A stretch of DNA of 64,000 nt from Pseudescherichia sp031979925 (GCF_031979925.1 NZ_DALZFB010000003.1:124001-188000); one strand, 5' to 3'; counted from the first letter of the stretch, positions 25,001 to 32,732 are shown. Notes: generated by a model not told the origin, from the sequence alone. Program-made: numbers and translations.

Positions 25001-25395
25001 GCCTGATCAACTGGTCGCTCTCCGATACTATCACCCGCGTGGTGGTACGGCTCGGGGTGGCCTACGGCTCCGATCTCGATAAGGTGAAGGAGGTGCTGCT
25101 GAAGGCTGCGATGGATCATCCGAAGGTGATGCACGATCCGGAACCGGCGGTCTTCTTTACGACCTTTGGCCCGAGCACGCTGGATCACGAGCTGCGCCTT
25201 TACGTGCGCGAGCTGCGGGATCGCAGCTATACCGTGGATGAATTGAACCGCACCATTGACCGACTGTGTCGGGAAAATGGCATCGACATTGCGTTTAACC
25301 AGCTGGAAGTGCACCTGCGCAATGCGAAAGGTGAGGAGCTGACCGAAGTGAAGCGCGACCTGAACGGCGACGATCCAATACCTTCCATCGCCTGA
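22045..25395 (+). CDS. mscK: Potassium-dependent mechanosensitive channel MscK
   Basis: Large MscS-superfamily channel of the inner membrane, gated by membrane tension and external potassium. The 1116-residue product has a signal peptide, a long coiled-coil periplasmic domain (about residues 35-480), many membrane helices and a C-terminal MscS-like pore with GLGFGLQEIFGNFVAG. The ATG at 22045 (MLHFIRSQN) fits the signal peptide; an upstream in-frame ATG at 21994 lacks homologous sequence. A terminator hairpin lies 28 bp after the stop, inside the opposing rsmS gene. Confidence 0.96.
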   Translation: MLHFIRSQNPLSAFALMLVLVASLFSTASHARASTDLPGRAEVQSQLDALNKQKDHTPQDKLVIDDLTQTLDTLDKLERVKQETTQLRQKVAQAPDKMREATDGLNALSDKDNDDETRKTLATLSLRQLESRVSQLLDDLQTAQNDLATYNSQLVALQTQPERVQNAMYTASQQLQQIRNRLNGTGAGEGALRPTQQTLLLAQQALLNAEIDQLRKSLEGNTTLQDTLQKQRDYVTANSNRLEHQLQLLQEAVNSKRLTLTEKTAQEAVTPDETARIQANPLVKQELDLNHQLSQRLIDATENGNALVQQNIKVKNWLDRALQSERNIKEQISVLKGSLLLSRILYQQQQTLPSADELADMTNRIADLRLEQFEINQQRDALFQSDAFVGKLEEGHESEVNGEVHDALLQVVDMRRELLDQLNKQLGNQLMMAINLQVNQQQLMSVSKSLQEVLTQQIFWVNSNKPMDWEWVKAFPQAVKEQFRTMKITVNWEKAWPAVAIAFLAGLPLLLIAGLIRWRLRWLKQYQARLADEVGQLRNDSQGHTPKAILIDLIRALPVCLLILAVGLILLTMQLNISELLWAFSKKLALFWLVFGLCWKVLEKDGVAVTHFSMPAELTSHWRRQIVRVSLALLPLHFWSVVSELSPLHLMDDVTGQIVIFLNLLVIGALMWPMCRDSWRDKESHALRLLTVTVLSIVPLALMVLTATGYFYTTLRLSGRWIETVYLVIIWNLLYQTVLRGLSVAARRIAYRRALARRQNLVKEGAEGAEPQEEPTIALEQVNQQTLRITMLVMVALFGVVFWAIWSDLITVFAYLDSITLWHYNGMEAGASVVKSVTMGSLLFAIIAAMVAWALIRNLPGLLEVLVLSRLKMRQGASYAITTILNYVIIAAGAMTVFGSLGVSWDKLQWLAAALSVGLGFGLQEIFGNFVAGIIILFERPVRIGDTVTIGTFSGTVNKIRIRATTITDFDRKEVIIPNKAFVTERLINWSLSDTITRVVVRLGVAYGSDLDKVKEVLLKAAMDHPKVMHDPEPAVFFTTFGPSTLDHELRLYVRELRDRSYTVDELNRTIDRLCRENGIDIAFNQLEVHLRNAKGEELTEVKRDLNGDDPIPSIA

Positions 25396-25402
25396 TGCAG
25401 TT

Positions 25403-25561
25403 CTAAGAACGTCTATCCTGAAGCGGGACTTTTTTCTCAAAGTCCCGCTTTACTATCTCCAGCGCCTTCAGCACCGTCTCCGGCGCGATAGCGTGCTCCT
25501 CCAGCAGCATAATCAGATCTACCGCCAGCTTGACCTCTTCCGGCGCATTTTCCAGCGACAT
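25403..25561 (-). CDS. rsmS: Ribosome-silencing-associated small protein RsmS (YbaM)
   Basis: A 52-residue protein too short for most length cut-offs. It begins MSLENAPEEVKLAVDLIMLL and ends VPLQDRRS at a TAG (25403-25405). It matches E. coli YbaM (53 residues), named RsmS or PriC-linked small protein in different sources. AGGAG lies upstream of the ATG. It sits directly downstream of priC on the same strand, as in E. coli, and converges with mscK. Its C-terminal codons contain the mscK terminator hairpin on the opposite strand. Function is not firmly known. Confidence 0.92.
   Translation of the reverse strand: MSLENAPEEVKLAVDLIMLLEEHAIAPETVLKALEIVKRDFEKKVPLQDRRS
25423..25448 (+). terminator. 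mscK terminator, embedded in rsmS
   Basis: GCGGGACTTT (25423-25432) pairs with AAAGTCCCGC (25439-25448) across a 6-nt loop and is followed by TTTACT. It is 28 bp past the mscK stop and lies wholly within the rsmS coding region on the other strand, where it encodes residues in the KRDFEKKV segment. Confidence 0.8.
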
Positions 25562-25579
25562 ATTTACTCCTGTTATTCT

Positions 25580-26107
25580 CTAGCGCGTTAATCGGGCCAG
25601 TACGTTCTCAATTCGCGCCAGCGCATGGCGGCAGCGTGCCAGCCTACCCTCCAGCGCCACCACTTCTCGCTGTAAATTTTGCTGCTCCTCAAAACCGGTG
25701 GCCCTGGCGAGCAGCAGCTCGCGAGCCTGTTTCATCTCCTGCAGGCGACGCTCATACTGCTGATGCTGTAGCCGCTGGCGCTGCCACTTGGTCACCGTCG
25801 GCGAGGCGCTATCCCACTGCCGTAGCGACCATGTGGCCGTCTCCCGGTTAAGGGCGGCGAGCTGCGACGAGAGATGCTCCGCCAGCCAGGCCACCTGCGG
25901 CAGCTGCCCGGCATTAACCGCGTGGCGCAGCGCGGCCAGATTATGGTCGGCCTCGTCAAGGCAGGCACGCATTAATGTGCTGCGAGTCTGGAACAGATGG
26001 CGGTCAAAGCGTGCGCTAACGGTGGCGTGGTGGGCCAGCGGCGCGGCCCGCTCGCGCAGGGAGGCGAGCTGTTTCTCCAGCGAATCTAAAAGCAAAACCG
26101 TTTTCAA
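25580..26107 (-). CDS. priC: Primosomal replication protein N'' (PriC)
   Basis: PriC restarts stalled replication forks by loading DnaB through the PriC pathway and binds SSB. The start is best read as the TTG at 26107: AGGGGA lies about seven bases upstream and the product (KTVLLLDSLEKQL after the start Met) is 175 residues, the E. coli length. The ATG seven codons upstream (26128) has no ribosome site. The protein is helical and Arg-rich, ending NVLARLTR like E. coli. It is divergent from ybaN and followed by rsmS. Confidence 0.93.
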   Translation of the reverse strand: MKTVLLLDSLEKQLASLRERAAPLAHHATVSARFDRHLFQTRSTLMRACLDEADHNLAALRHAVNAGQLPQVAWLAEHLSSQLAALNRETATWSLRQWDSASPTVTKWQRQRLQHQQYERRLQEMKQARELLLARATGFEEQQNLQREVVALEGRLARCRHALARIENVLARLTR

Positions 26108-26173
26108 CAATCTTTCCCCTGTATTCATCGGGGCTATGTTACATTAGCCAAAAAGCCCGATAACGATCCCATT

Positions 26174-26563
26174 ATGCAACGTACTCTGTTAATTATCACC
26201 GGCTGGCTGGCGGTTGCGCTCGGCACGCTCGGCGTGGTGTTGCCGGTACTGCCTACAACGCCCTTTATTCTGTTAGCCGCCTGGTGCTTTGCCCGCTCCT
26301 CACCGCGATTTCACGCCTGGCTGCTCTATCGCTCCTGGTTTGGTAGCTATCTTCGCCACTGGCAGCAGTATCGCGCCATGCCCCCCGGCGCAAAACCTCG
26401 AGCAATCGCGGTTATCTTATTGACGTTCGCGATCTCATTATGGCTGGTTAAGCTGATGTGGGTACGTTTTCTGCTGCTGGCGATCCTCGCCTGCCTGCTA
26501 ATATTTATGTGGCGCATTCCGGTAGTGGATGAGGTTGTTGATGAAAAGCAACAAAAGCAGTGA
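26174..26563 (+). CDS. ybaN: DUF454 inner membrane protein YbaN
   Basis: A 129-residue membrane protein of the DUF454 family. The first helix pair carries the family signature GTLGVVLPVLPTTPF, followed by a cytoplasmic loop with FARSSPRFHAWL and two more helices (AVILLTFAISLWLV, FLLLAILACLLIF). Function is unknown. Position between priC and apt is as in E. coli. Confidence 0.93.
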   Translation: MQRTLLIITGWLAVALGTLGVVLPVLPTTPFILLAAWCFARSSPRFHAWLLYRSWFGSYLRHWQQYRAMPPGAKPRAIAVILLTFAISLWLVKLMWVRFLLLAILACLLIFMWRIPVVDEVVDEKQQKQ

Positions 26564-26711
26564 AGCGCACTCAAGCTTATTGCATTTGTCCCGTTCTGCC
26601 AGTACATTCGACCGTTTTCGAGCACGGGCACGTTTGGTTAAATGTTAAACAGTAGTTACATGACCCGCAAAGCGTGCAGTGAGTATGACCGTTTCTAGCA
26701 GGCAAAAATCC

Positions 26712-27263
26712 ATGACAGCAACTGCGCAGCAGCTTGAGTATTTAAAAGACAGCATTAAAAGCATTCAGGACTATCCGAAACCGGGGATCCTGTTCCGGGA
26801 TGTCACCAGTTTGCTGGAAGATCCGAAAGCGTATGCTCTTAGCATTGAACTGCTGGTCGCGCGTTTCAAAGACGCAGGCATTACCAAAGTGGTCGGTACC
26901 GAAGCCCGTGGCTTCCTGTTTGGCGCGCCGGTAGCCCTGGCGCTGGGCGTCGGCTTTGTGCCGGTGCGTAAGCCGCGTAAGCTGCCGCGTGAAACCATTG
27001 CCGAGAGCTACGAGCTGGAGTACGGCACCGACCAGTTAGAGATCCACGTCGATGCCATCAAGCCGGGCGATAAAGTGCTGGTGGTGGACGATCTGCTGGC
27101 GACCGGCGGCACCATCGAAGCGACCGTTAAGCTGATCCGCCGCCTGGGTGGTGAAGTCACCGACGCTGCCTTTATTATCAACCTGTTTGATATCGGCGGC
27201 GAAGAGCGTCTCGCGAAGCAGGGTATCACCTGCTACAGCCTGGTCCCGTTCCCGGGCCACTGA
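26712..27263 (+). CDS. apt: Adenine phosphoribosyltransferase
   Basis: Apt salvages adenine: adenine plus PRPP gives AMP and pyrophosphate. The 183-residue product has the PRPP-binding motif VLVVDDLLATGGT (about residues 121-133) and the adenine-specific N-terminal hood with PGILFRDVTSLL. The ATG at 26712 (MTATAQQLEY) matches E. coli; the longer frame from 26679 has no support. It is intact and lies upstream of dnaX. Confidence 0.97.
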   Translation: MTATAQQLEYLKDSIKSIQDYPKPGILFRDVTSLLEDPKAYALSIELLVARFKDAGITKVVGTEARGFLFGAPVALALGVGFVPVRKPRKLPRETIAESYELEYGTDQLEIHVDAIKPGDKVLVVDDLLATGGTIEATVKLIRRLGGEVTDAAFIINLFDIGGEERLAKQGITCYSLVPFPGH

Positions 27264-27357
27264 TCGCCATCCGTCAGTACATAGTCTCGCTGTTAGGGCG
27301 AGGCTGTGGTAGCATTGCCCCTCGTATATCCACCTTCCAGCGTTCCAGAGCCTGCCC

Positions 27358-29289
27358 ATGAGTTATCAGGTCTTAGCCCGTAAGTGGCGACCACAAACTT
27401 TTGCTGACGTCGTCGGTCAGGAGCATGTGCTGACTGCACTGGCGAACGGCTTATCGTTAGGACGCATTCACCATGCGTATCTCTTTTCCGGCACCCGCGG
27501 CGTCGGAAAGACCTCTATTGCCCGTTTGCTGGCGAAGGGGCTGAACTGCGAGACCGGCATCACCGCAACGCCGTGCGGCGTGTGCGACAACTGTCGCGAA
27601 ATCGAGCAGGGGCGCTTTGTTGATCTCATTGAGATCGACGCCGCCTCGCGTACCAAAGTTGAGGATACCCGCGACCTGCTGGATAACGTCCAGTACGCCC
27701 CGGCCCGTGGCCGCTTCAAAGTCTACCTGATAGACGAAGTGCATATGCTGTCGCGCCACAGCTTCAACGCCCTGCTGAAGACGCTCGAAGAGCCGCCAGC
27801 GCATGTGAAGTTCCTGCTGGCTACTACCGATCCGCAGAAGCTGCCGGTGACCATCCTCTCCCGCTGCTTACAGTTTCATCTCAAGGCGCTGGACGTGGAG
27901 CAGATCCGCCAGCAGCTTGAGCATATCCTCGACGAAGAGAAGATCCATCACGAGCCGCGCGCATTGCAGCTGCTGGCGCGTGCCGCCGATGGTAGCCTGC
28001 GTGACGCCCTCAGCCTGACCGATCAGGCGATAGCCAGCGGCGACGGCCAGCTTACCGCCCAGGCGGTGAGCCAGATGCTCGGCACGCTGGACGACGATCA
28101 GGCGCTGTCGCTGATTGAGGCGCTGGTGGAGGCCAACGGCGAGCGCGTAATGTCGCTGGTCAATGAGGCCGCTGCCCGTGGCGTGGAGTGGGAGGCGCTG
28201 CTGGTTGAGATGCAGACTCTGCTGCACCGTATTGCGATGGTGCAGCTCTCGCCCTCCGCGCTCGGCAGCGATATGGCGGCTATTGAGCAGCGCCTGCGCG
28301 AGCTGGCGCGCACCGTGCCGCCGGGCGACGTCCAGCTCTACTACCAGACCATGCTGATTGGCCGCAAAGAGCTGCCGTTCGCACCTGACAGGCGGATGGG
28401 TATCGAGATGACCCTGCTGCGTGCGCTGGCGTTCCATCCGCGTATGCCGTTGCCGGAGCCGAGCGTGCCGACCCAGGACTTCTCTCCTGTGGCACCCACG
28501 GCGGTGTTAACCCCGGAGCAGGTGCCGCCATCACCGCCCCCCGCGCCGCCGCGTAGCGATGCGCCGCTGTCGGACACCACCAGCCAGGTGCTGGCCGCCC
28601 GCAGCCAGCTGCAGCGTGCCCAGGGAGCGACCAAAGCAAAAAAGAGTGAACCGGCAGCGGCAACAACCCGCACGCGGCCGGTGAATAACGCTGCGCTTGA
28701 GCGGCTGGCATCGGTTACCGAGCGCGTCCAGGCGCGTCCGGCCGCCGCCACCCAGCAGCAAGCGCCGGTAAAAAAAGAGGCCTACCGCTGGAAGACCACC
28801 CTGGTTACCGAAGAGGTGAAAGAGGTAGTCGCCACGCCGAAGGCGCTGAAGAAAGCCCTTGAGCATGAGCGGACGCCGGAGCTGGCGCAAAAGCTGGCCG
28901 AAGAGGCCATCACCCGCGATCCGTGGGCGGCAGAGGTGAGTCGGCTTAGTTTGCCTAAACTGGTTGAACAGGTGGCGCTTAACGCGTGGAGAGAGCAGGA
29001 GGGGAGCCGGATCTGCCTGCACCTGCGCACCACCCAGCGGCACCTTAACTCCCCCGGTACGCTAAAAGTTTTAGGTGAGGCACTTAACACCCTGTACGGT
29101 TCAGCGGTTGAAGTGTCTATCATTGAAGATGATAATCCCGCGATGCGCACTCCGCTGGAGTGGCGTCAGGCGATTTACGAAGAGATGCTTGCGCAGGCGC
29201 GCGAGTCGATTATTGCGGATAGCAACATCCAGACCCTGCAACGATTCTTCGATGCGGATCTGGATGAAGAGAGCATTCGCCCTATTTGA
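27358..29289 (+). CDS. dnaX: DNA polymerase III subunits tau and gamma
   Basis: Clamp-loader ATPase. The full-length tau (643 residues) ties two or three polymerase cores and contacts DnaB; the shorter gamma arises by -1 frameshifting. Walker A GTRGVGKTS, four zinc cysteines (CETGITATPCGVCDNC), the DEVHML box and the SRC motif (TILSRC) are present. After the frameshift site comes the Pro/Ala-rich linker and the C-terminal domains IV-V. apt lies upstream and ybaB and recR downstream, as in E. coli. Confidence 0.98.
   Translation: MSYQVLARKWRPQTFADVVGQEHVLTALANGLSLGRIHHAYLFSGTRGVGKTSIARLLAKGLNCETGITATPCGVCDNCREIEQGRFVDLIEIDAASRTKVEDTRDLLDNVQYAPARGRFKVYLIDEVHMLSRHSFNALLKTLEEPPAHVKFLLATTDPQKLPVTILSRCLQFHLKALDVEQIRQQLEHILDEEKIHHEPRALQLLARAADGSLRDALSLTDQAIASGDGQLTAQAVSQMLGTLDDDQALSLIEALVEANGERVMSLVNEAAARGVEWEALLVEMQTLLHRIAMVQLSPSALGSDMAAIEQRLRELARTVPPGDVQLYYQTMLIGRKELPFAPDRRMGIEMTLLRALAFHPRMPLPEPSVPTQDFSPVAPTAVLTPEQVPPSPPPAPPRSDAPLSDTTSQVLAARSQLQRAQGATKAKKSEPAAATTRTRPVNNAALERLASVTERVQARPAAATQQQAPVKKEAYRWKTTLVTEEVKEVVATPKALKKALEHERTPELAQKLAEEAITRDPWAAEVSRLSLPKLVEQVALNAWREQEGSRICLHLRTTQRHLNSPGTLKVLGEALNTLYGSAVEVSIIEDDNPAMRTPLEWRQAIYEEMLAQARESIIADSNIQTLQRFFDADLDEESIRPI
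28638..28680 (+). promoter_or_regulatory. dnaX programmed -1 frameshift signal
   Basis: The slippery heptamer A-AAA-AAG is at 28638-28644, in frame. A Shine-Dalgarno-like AGGGAG lies about 10 nt upstream and a GC-rich stem (ACCGGC with GCCGGT) downstream. After a -1 slip the ribosome reads GAG then TGA (28647-28649), giving a gamma of 430 residues, in line with the 431 of E. coli. Confidence 0.95.
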
Positions 29290-29342
29290 TCGTGAGTTTG
29301 ACTTACGATTGTCATTTTTAACGTGAATGAAGAGAGAAGCCT

Positions 29343-29675
29343 ATGTTTGGTGGTAAAGGCGGTCTGGGTAACCTGATGAAACAGGCCCAGCAGATGCAAG
29401 AGAAGATGCAGCAGATGCAGGAAGAGATTGCGAAGCTGGAAGTGACCGGTGAATCCGGTGCCGGTCTGGTGAAGGTCACCATCAACGGTGCGCACAACTG
29501 CCGTCGCGTGGAGATCGACCCAAGCCTGCTGGAAGACGACAAAGATATGCTGGAAGATCTCGTTGCTGCGGCCTTCAACGATGCGGCGCGCCGTATCGAA
29601 GAGACCCAGAAAGAGAAGATGGCAGGCGTATCCTCCGGTATGCAGCTGCCGCCGGGCTTTAAGATGCCATTCTAA
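29343..29675 (+). CDS. ybaB: Nucleoid-associated protein YbaB/EbfC
   Basis: A 110-residue DNA-binding protein of the YbaB/EbfC family, which forms tweezer-like dimers on DNA. The N-terminus is rich in Gln, Met and Lys (LMKQAQQMQEKMQQMQEEI), the core contains the beta segment GLVKVTING and the tail ends LPPGFKMPF. In E. coli its stop abuts the recR start. Here 463 bp separate the two genes and the junction sequence is duplicated. Confidence 0.96.
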   Translation: MFGGKGGLGNLMKQAQQMQEKMQQMQEEIAKLEVTGESGAGLVKVTINGAHNCRRVEIDPSLLEDDKDMLEDLVAAAFNDAARRIEETQKEKMAGVSSGMQLPPGFKMPF

Positions 29676-29701
29676 TGGCTTTGCGCAGCTAGCCATTATC
29701 A

Positions 29702-29761
29702 GCGCTACGCGATCTCAAACGATCCTGTCAGCAAGGCAGATCTTGAGAGTGAGCGTAGCGC
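29702..29761. repeat. Long imperfect hairpin in the ybaB-recR insertion
   Basis: GCGCTACGC (29702-29710) pairs with GCGTAGCGC (29753-29761), and inside it TCTCAA (29713-29718) pairs with TTGAGA (29743-29748). The 60-nt element starts about 26 bp after the ybaB stop. It could be a terminator-like structure, a fold-back recombination site or part of a small mobile repeat. It has no T-run. Confidence 0.5.
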
Positions 29762-29847
29762 ATCATAAGTGAATCAAAATTAGCTCGTTTTAACTACTTT
29801 CATCAACTCTGCCCATTCCCTGCGTTGTCTTTATAAACAGCCTGAAT

Positions 29848-29910
29848 AAATATGATGTGATCGACGCGAAAGCAGCTGAACCAGGGAAAGCATTATGCAA
29901 ATTAAATTAA
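29848..29910 (+). pseudogene. Possible higB toxin 3' remnant
   Basis: The frame that runs into the higA-like gene reads NKYDVIDAKAAE and stops at 29908-29910, overlapping the next ATG. The YDxIDA motif is typical of the C-terminus of HigB/RelE-type toxins. Upstream in the same frame there is a stop at 29791-29793 and no HigB-like sequence, so only the tail of a toxin gene is left. The match is short. Confidence 0.4.
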
Positions 29911-30065
29911 TCGAAACCGAGCAGGATTATGAGGCAGCTTTAAGTGTTGTTGCCCCGATGTTTGATCAGGAACCTTCCATAAATACACCTGAAGGTGATT
30001 TCTTTGAGGCCATATGTCTGCTCATAGAAGAGTATGAAAAAAAACATTATCCTTTAAACATCTAA
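29895..30065 (+). pseudogene. HigA-like antitoxin, N-terminal fragment
   Basis: A 56-residue frame reading MQIKLIETEQDYEAALSVV and onward, with the segment INTPEGDFFEAICLLIEEYEKKHYPLNI. This is the N-terminal dimerisation part of HigA-family antitoxins (the TPEGDELE and YExKHYPI motifs are typical). A TAA at 30063-30065 ends it before the expected helix-turn-helix domain. AGGGA lies upstream. It is probably a decayed antitoxin whose toxin partner is mostly deleted; a short functional protein cannot be excluded. Confidence 0.6.
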
Positions 30066-30138
30066 TTCATACCTTTGAAATTAACTTAATTTAAGTGATT
30101 GATATGTTTAATTTTAAATACTGTAAGGGGCCGTTCTA

Positions 30139-30747
30139 ATGCAGACCAGTCCGCTGCTGACGCAGCTTATGGAAGCCCTGCGCTGCCTGCCGGGCGTTGG
30201 CCCGAAATCGGCGCAGCGCATGGCCTTTACGCTTCTGCAGCGCGATCGCAGCGGCGGGATGCGCCTTGCCCAGGCCCTGACGCGGGCGATGTCGGAGATT
30301 GGCCACTGCGCCGACTGCCGTACCTTCACCGAGCAGGAGGTGTGTAACATCTGCTCGAACCCGCGTCGCCAGGAGAACGGTCAGATCTGCGTGGTGGAGA
30401 GTCCAGCGGACATCTACGCCATTGAGCAGACCGGGCAGTTCTCCGGCCGCTACTTCGTGCTGATGGGGCACCTGTCACCCCTCGACGGTATCGGCCCGAA
30501 CGATATCGGTCTTGACCGGCTGGAGCAGCGGCTGGAGCGTGAGCAGTTAAAAGAGGTGATCCTCGCCACCAACCCCACGGTGGAAGGGGAGGCGACCGCC
30601 AACTACATCGCCGAGCTGTGCGGGCAGTATGGCGTTGATGCCAGCCGCATCGCCCACGGTGTGCCGATGGGCGGCGAGCTGGAGATGGTCGACGGCACGA
30701 CGCTCTCCCATTCGCTGGCCGGACGCCACAAGATCCGCATTTCGTGA
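30139..30747 (+). CDS. recR: Recombination mediator RecR
   Basis: With RecF and RecO, RecR loads RecA onto SSB-coated gaps. The 202-residue protein has a helix-hairpin-helix (LPGVGPKSAQRMA), a four-Cys zinc finger (CADC and CNIC at about 57-72) and a Toprim domain with VVESPADIYAIE. It is collinear with E. coli RecR (201 residues). AAGGGG (30125-30130) lies eight bases before the ATG, inside the duplicated junction. The insertion before it may have cut coupling with ybaB. Confidence 0.97.
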   Translation: MQTSPLLTQLMEALRCLPGVGPKSAQRMAFTLLQRDRSGGMRLAQALTRAMSEIGHCADCRTFTEQEVCNICSNPRRQENGQICVVESPADIYAIEQTGQFSGRYFVLMGHLSPLDGIGPNDIGLDRLEQRLEREQLKEVILATNPTVEGEATANYIAELCGQYGVDASRIAHGVPMGGELEMVDGTTLSHSLAGRHKIRIS

Positions 30748-30753
30748 AAAAAA

Positions 30754-30775
30754 CGGGGGCATTTTTCTGCCCCCG
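30754..30775 (+). terminator. recR terminator hairpin
   Basis: CGGGGGCA and TGCCCCCG with a T-rich 6-nt loop lie directly after the recR stop and abut the htpG -35 element. There is no T-run after the stem, so termination may be partial. Confidence 0.6.
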
Positions 30776-30804
30776 CTTGAAATCCTTTCGCCATATCCCC
30801 ATCT
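30776..30804 (+). promoter_or_regulatory. Sigma-32 heat-shock promoter of htpG
   Basis: CTTGAAA (30776-30782), 14 bp, then CCCCATCT (30797-30804): a full match to the sigma-32 consensus. Transcription would begin near 30811, about 34 nt before the htpG ATG, as in E. coli. Confidence 0.93.
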
Positions 30805-30844
30805 TCCCCTCAACACCAAATGGCATTGTTGAGGTATTTTTTCG

Positions 30845-32719
30845 ATGAAAGGACAAGAAACACGCGGCTTCCAGTCAGAAGTAAAACAGCTTCTGCATCT
30901 GATGATCCATTCTCTCTACTCCAACAAAGAGATCTTCCTGCGTGAGCTTATCTCTAACGCCTCGGATGCGGCAGACAAGCTGCGTTTCCGTGCGTTGTCA
31001 AAACCCGAGCTGTACGAGGGTGACGGTGAGCTACGCGTGCGCGTCTCCTTTGATAAAGAGAAGCGTACTCTGACCATTGCCGACAACGGTATTGGTATGA
31101 ACCGCGACGAAGTGATTGACCATCTGGGTACGATTGCTAAATCCGGTACTAAAGCATTTTTACAGTCGATGGGCTCCGACCAGGCGAAAGATAGCCAGCT
31201 GATCGGCCAGTTCGGCGTCGGCTTCTATTCGGCTTTTATCGTTGCCGATAAAGTCACCGTGCGCACCCGAGCCGCGGGCGACAGCGCTGAGAACGGCGTG
31301 TTCTGGGAATCCGCAGGCGAGGGTGACTACACCGTTGCCGATATCACCAAAGAGGACCGCGGGACTGAGATCACCCTGTACCTGCGCGAAGGCGAGGATG
31401 ACTTCCTCAACGACTGGCGCGTGCGCTCGATCATCAGCAAATACTCCGACCATATCGCGCTGCCGGTAGAGATCGAGAAGCACGAAGAGCAGGATGGCGA
31501 AACCGTCATCAGCTGGGAGAAGATCAACAAGGCCCAGGCGCTGTGGACACGCAGCAAGTCCGAAATCAGCGACGACGAATACAAAGAGTTTTACAAGCAT
31601 ATCGCCCACGACTTTACCGATCCGCTGGCCTGGAGCCACAACCGCGTAGAGGGCAAGCAGGAGTACACCAGCCTGCTCTACATTCCGGCCCAGGCACCGT
31701 GGGATATGTGGAACCGCGATCACAAGCATGGCCTGAAGCTCTACGTGCAGCGCGTCTTCATCATGGACGAGGCCGAGCAGTTCATGCCGAACTACCTGCG
31801 CTTTGTGCGCGGCCTGATTGATTCCAACGATCTGCCGCTGAACGTCTCCCGTGAGATCCTGCAGGACAGCTCCGTCACCCGCAACCTGCGTAGTGCCCTG
31901 ACCAAGCGCGCATTGCAGATGCTCGATAAGCTGGCGAAGGATGATGCCGAGAAGTACCAGGGCTTCTGGAAACAGTTTGGCCTGGCGCTGAAAGAGGGTC
32001 CGGCGGAAGATAGCGCCAACATGGAAGCGATCGCCAAACTGCTGCGCTTCGCCTCTACCCACACCGACTCTTCCGAGCAGACGGTGGCGCTGGCGGACTA
32101 CGTCTCCCGCATGAAAGAGGGCCAGGAGAAGATCTACTACATCACCGCCGACAGCTACGCCGCCGCGAAGAGCAGCCCGCATCTTGAACTGCTGCGTAAG
32201 AAAGGCATTGAAGTGCTGCTGCTCTCCGATCGCATCGACGAGTGGATGATGAGCTATCTCACCGAGTTCGACGGCAAATCCTTCCAGTCCGTGGCGAAAG
32301 CCGATGAGTCGCTGGATAAGCTGAACGACGAGGTAGACGAGAGCGCGAAAGAGGCCGAAAAAGCCCTGGAGCCGTTCGTTGAACGCGTGAAAACCCTGCT
32401 GGGCGAGCGCGTAAAAGAGGTACGCTTTACCCACCGCTTGACCGATACGCCGGCGATCGTCACTACCGACAACGACGAGATGAGCACCCAGATGGCGAAG
32501 CTGTTTGCCGCTGCGGGCCAGGCCGTGCCAGAAGTGAAGTACATCTTTGAGCTTAACCCGGACCACGTTCTGGTGAAACGCACTGCGGATATCCAGGACG
32601 AGGCGCAGTTTAAAGCATGGGTTGAGCTGCTGCTGGATCAGGCCCTGTTTGCCGAGCGCGGCACGCTGGAGGATCCTAACCAGTTTATCCGCCGCATGAA
32701 CCAGCTGCTGGTTTCTTAA
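30845..32719 (+). CDS. htpG: Chaperone HtpG (bacterial Hsp90)
   Basis: A 624-residue ATP-dependent chaperone dimer in the cytoplasm. The GHKL ATPase domain has the Glu/Asn motif LRELISNASDAADKLR, then DNGIGM and GQFGVGFYSAF. The middle domain (NVSREILQDS) and C-terminal dimerisation domain follow, ending RRMNQLLVS. Length and order match E. coli HtpG. A consensus sigma-32 promoter precedes it. Confidence 0.98.
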   Translation: MKGQETRGFQSEVKQLLHLMIHSLYSNKEIFLRELISNASDAADKLRFRALSKPELYEGDGELRVRVSFDKEKRTLTIADNGIGMNRDEVIDHLGTIAKSGTKAFLQSMGSDQAKDSQLIGQFGVGFYSAFIVADKVTVRTRAAGDSAENGVFWESAGEGDYTVADITKEDRGTEITLYLREGEDDFLNDWRVRSIISKYSDHIALPVEIEKHEEQDGETVISWEKINKAQALWTRSKSEISDDEYKEFYKHIAHDFTDPLAWSHNRVEGKQEYTSLLYIPAQAPWDMWNRDHKHGLKLYVQRVFIMDEAEQFMPNYLRFVRGLIDSNDLPLNVSREILQDSSVTRNLRSALTKRALQMLDKLAKDDAEKYQGFWKQFGLALKEGPAEDSANMEAIAKLLRFASTHTDSSEQTVALADYVSRMKEGQEKIYYITADSYAAAKSSPHLELLRKKGIEVLLLSDRIDEWMMSYLTEFDGKSFQSVAKADESLDKLNDEVDESAKEAEKALEPFVERVKTLLGERVKEVRFTHRLTDTPAIVTTDNDEMSTQMAKLFAAAGQAVPEVKYIFELNPDHVLVKRTADIQDEAQFKAWVELLLDQALFAERGTLEDPNQFIRRMNQLLVS

Positions 32720-32732
32720 CCTCTCTGTGCAC

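Larger units (their letters stand above)
29666..30141. mobile_element. 464-bp insertion at the ybaB/recR junction, flanked by direct repeats
   Basis: GCCATTCTAATG at the ybaB stop (29666-29677) is repeated as GCCGTTCTAATG at the recR start (30130-30141), a 12-bp near-identical direct repeat. In E. coli the two genes meet at a single such junction. The DNA between the repeats is AT-rich, carries a long hairpin and higBA remnants, and has no transposase. Mechanism is unknown. Confidence 0.6.

Noticed and set aside
31160..32566. A 468-codon - strand frame across htpG
   Set aside because: It is a composition shadow of the conserved htpG gene, His/Leu/Gln-rich and without homology.
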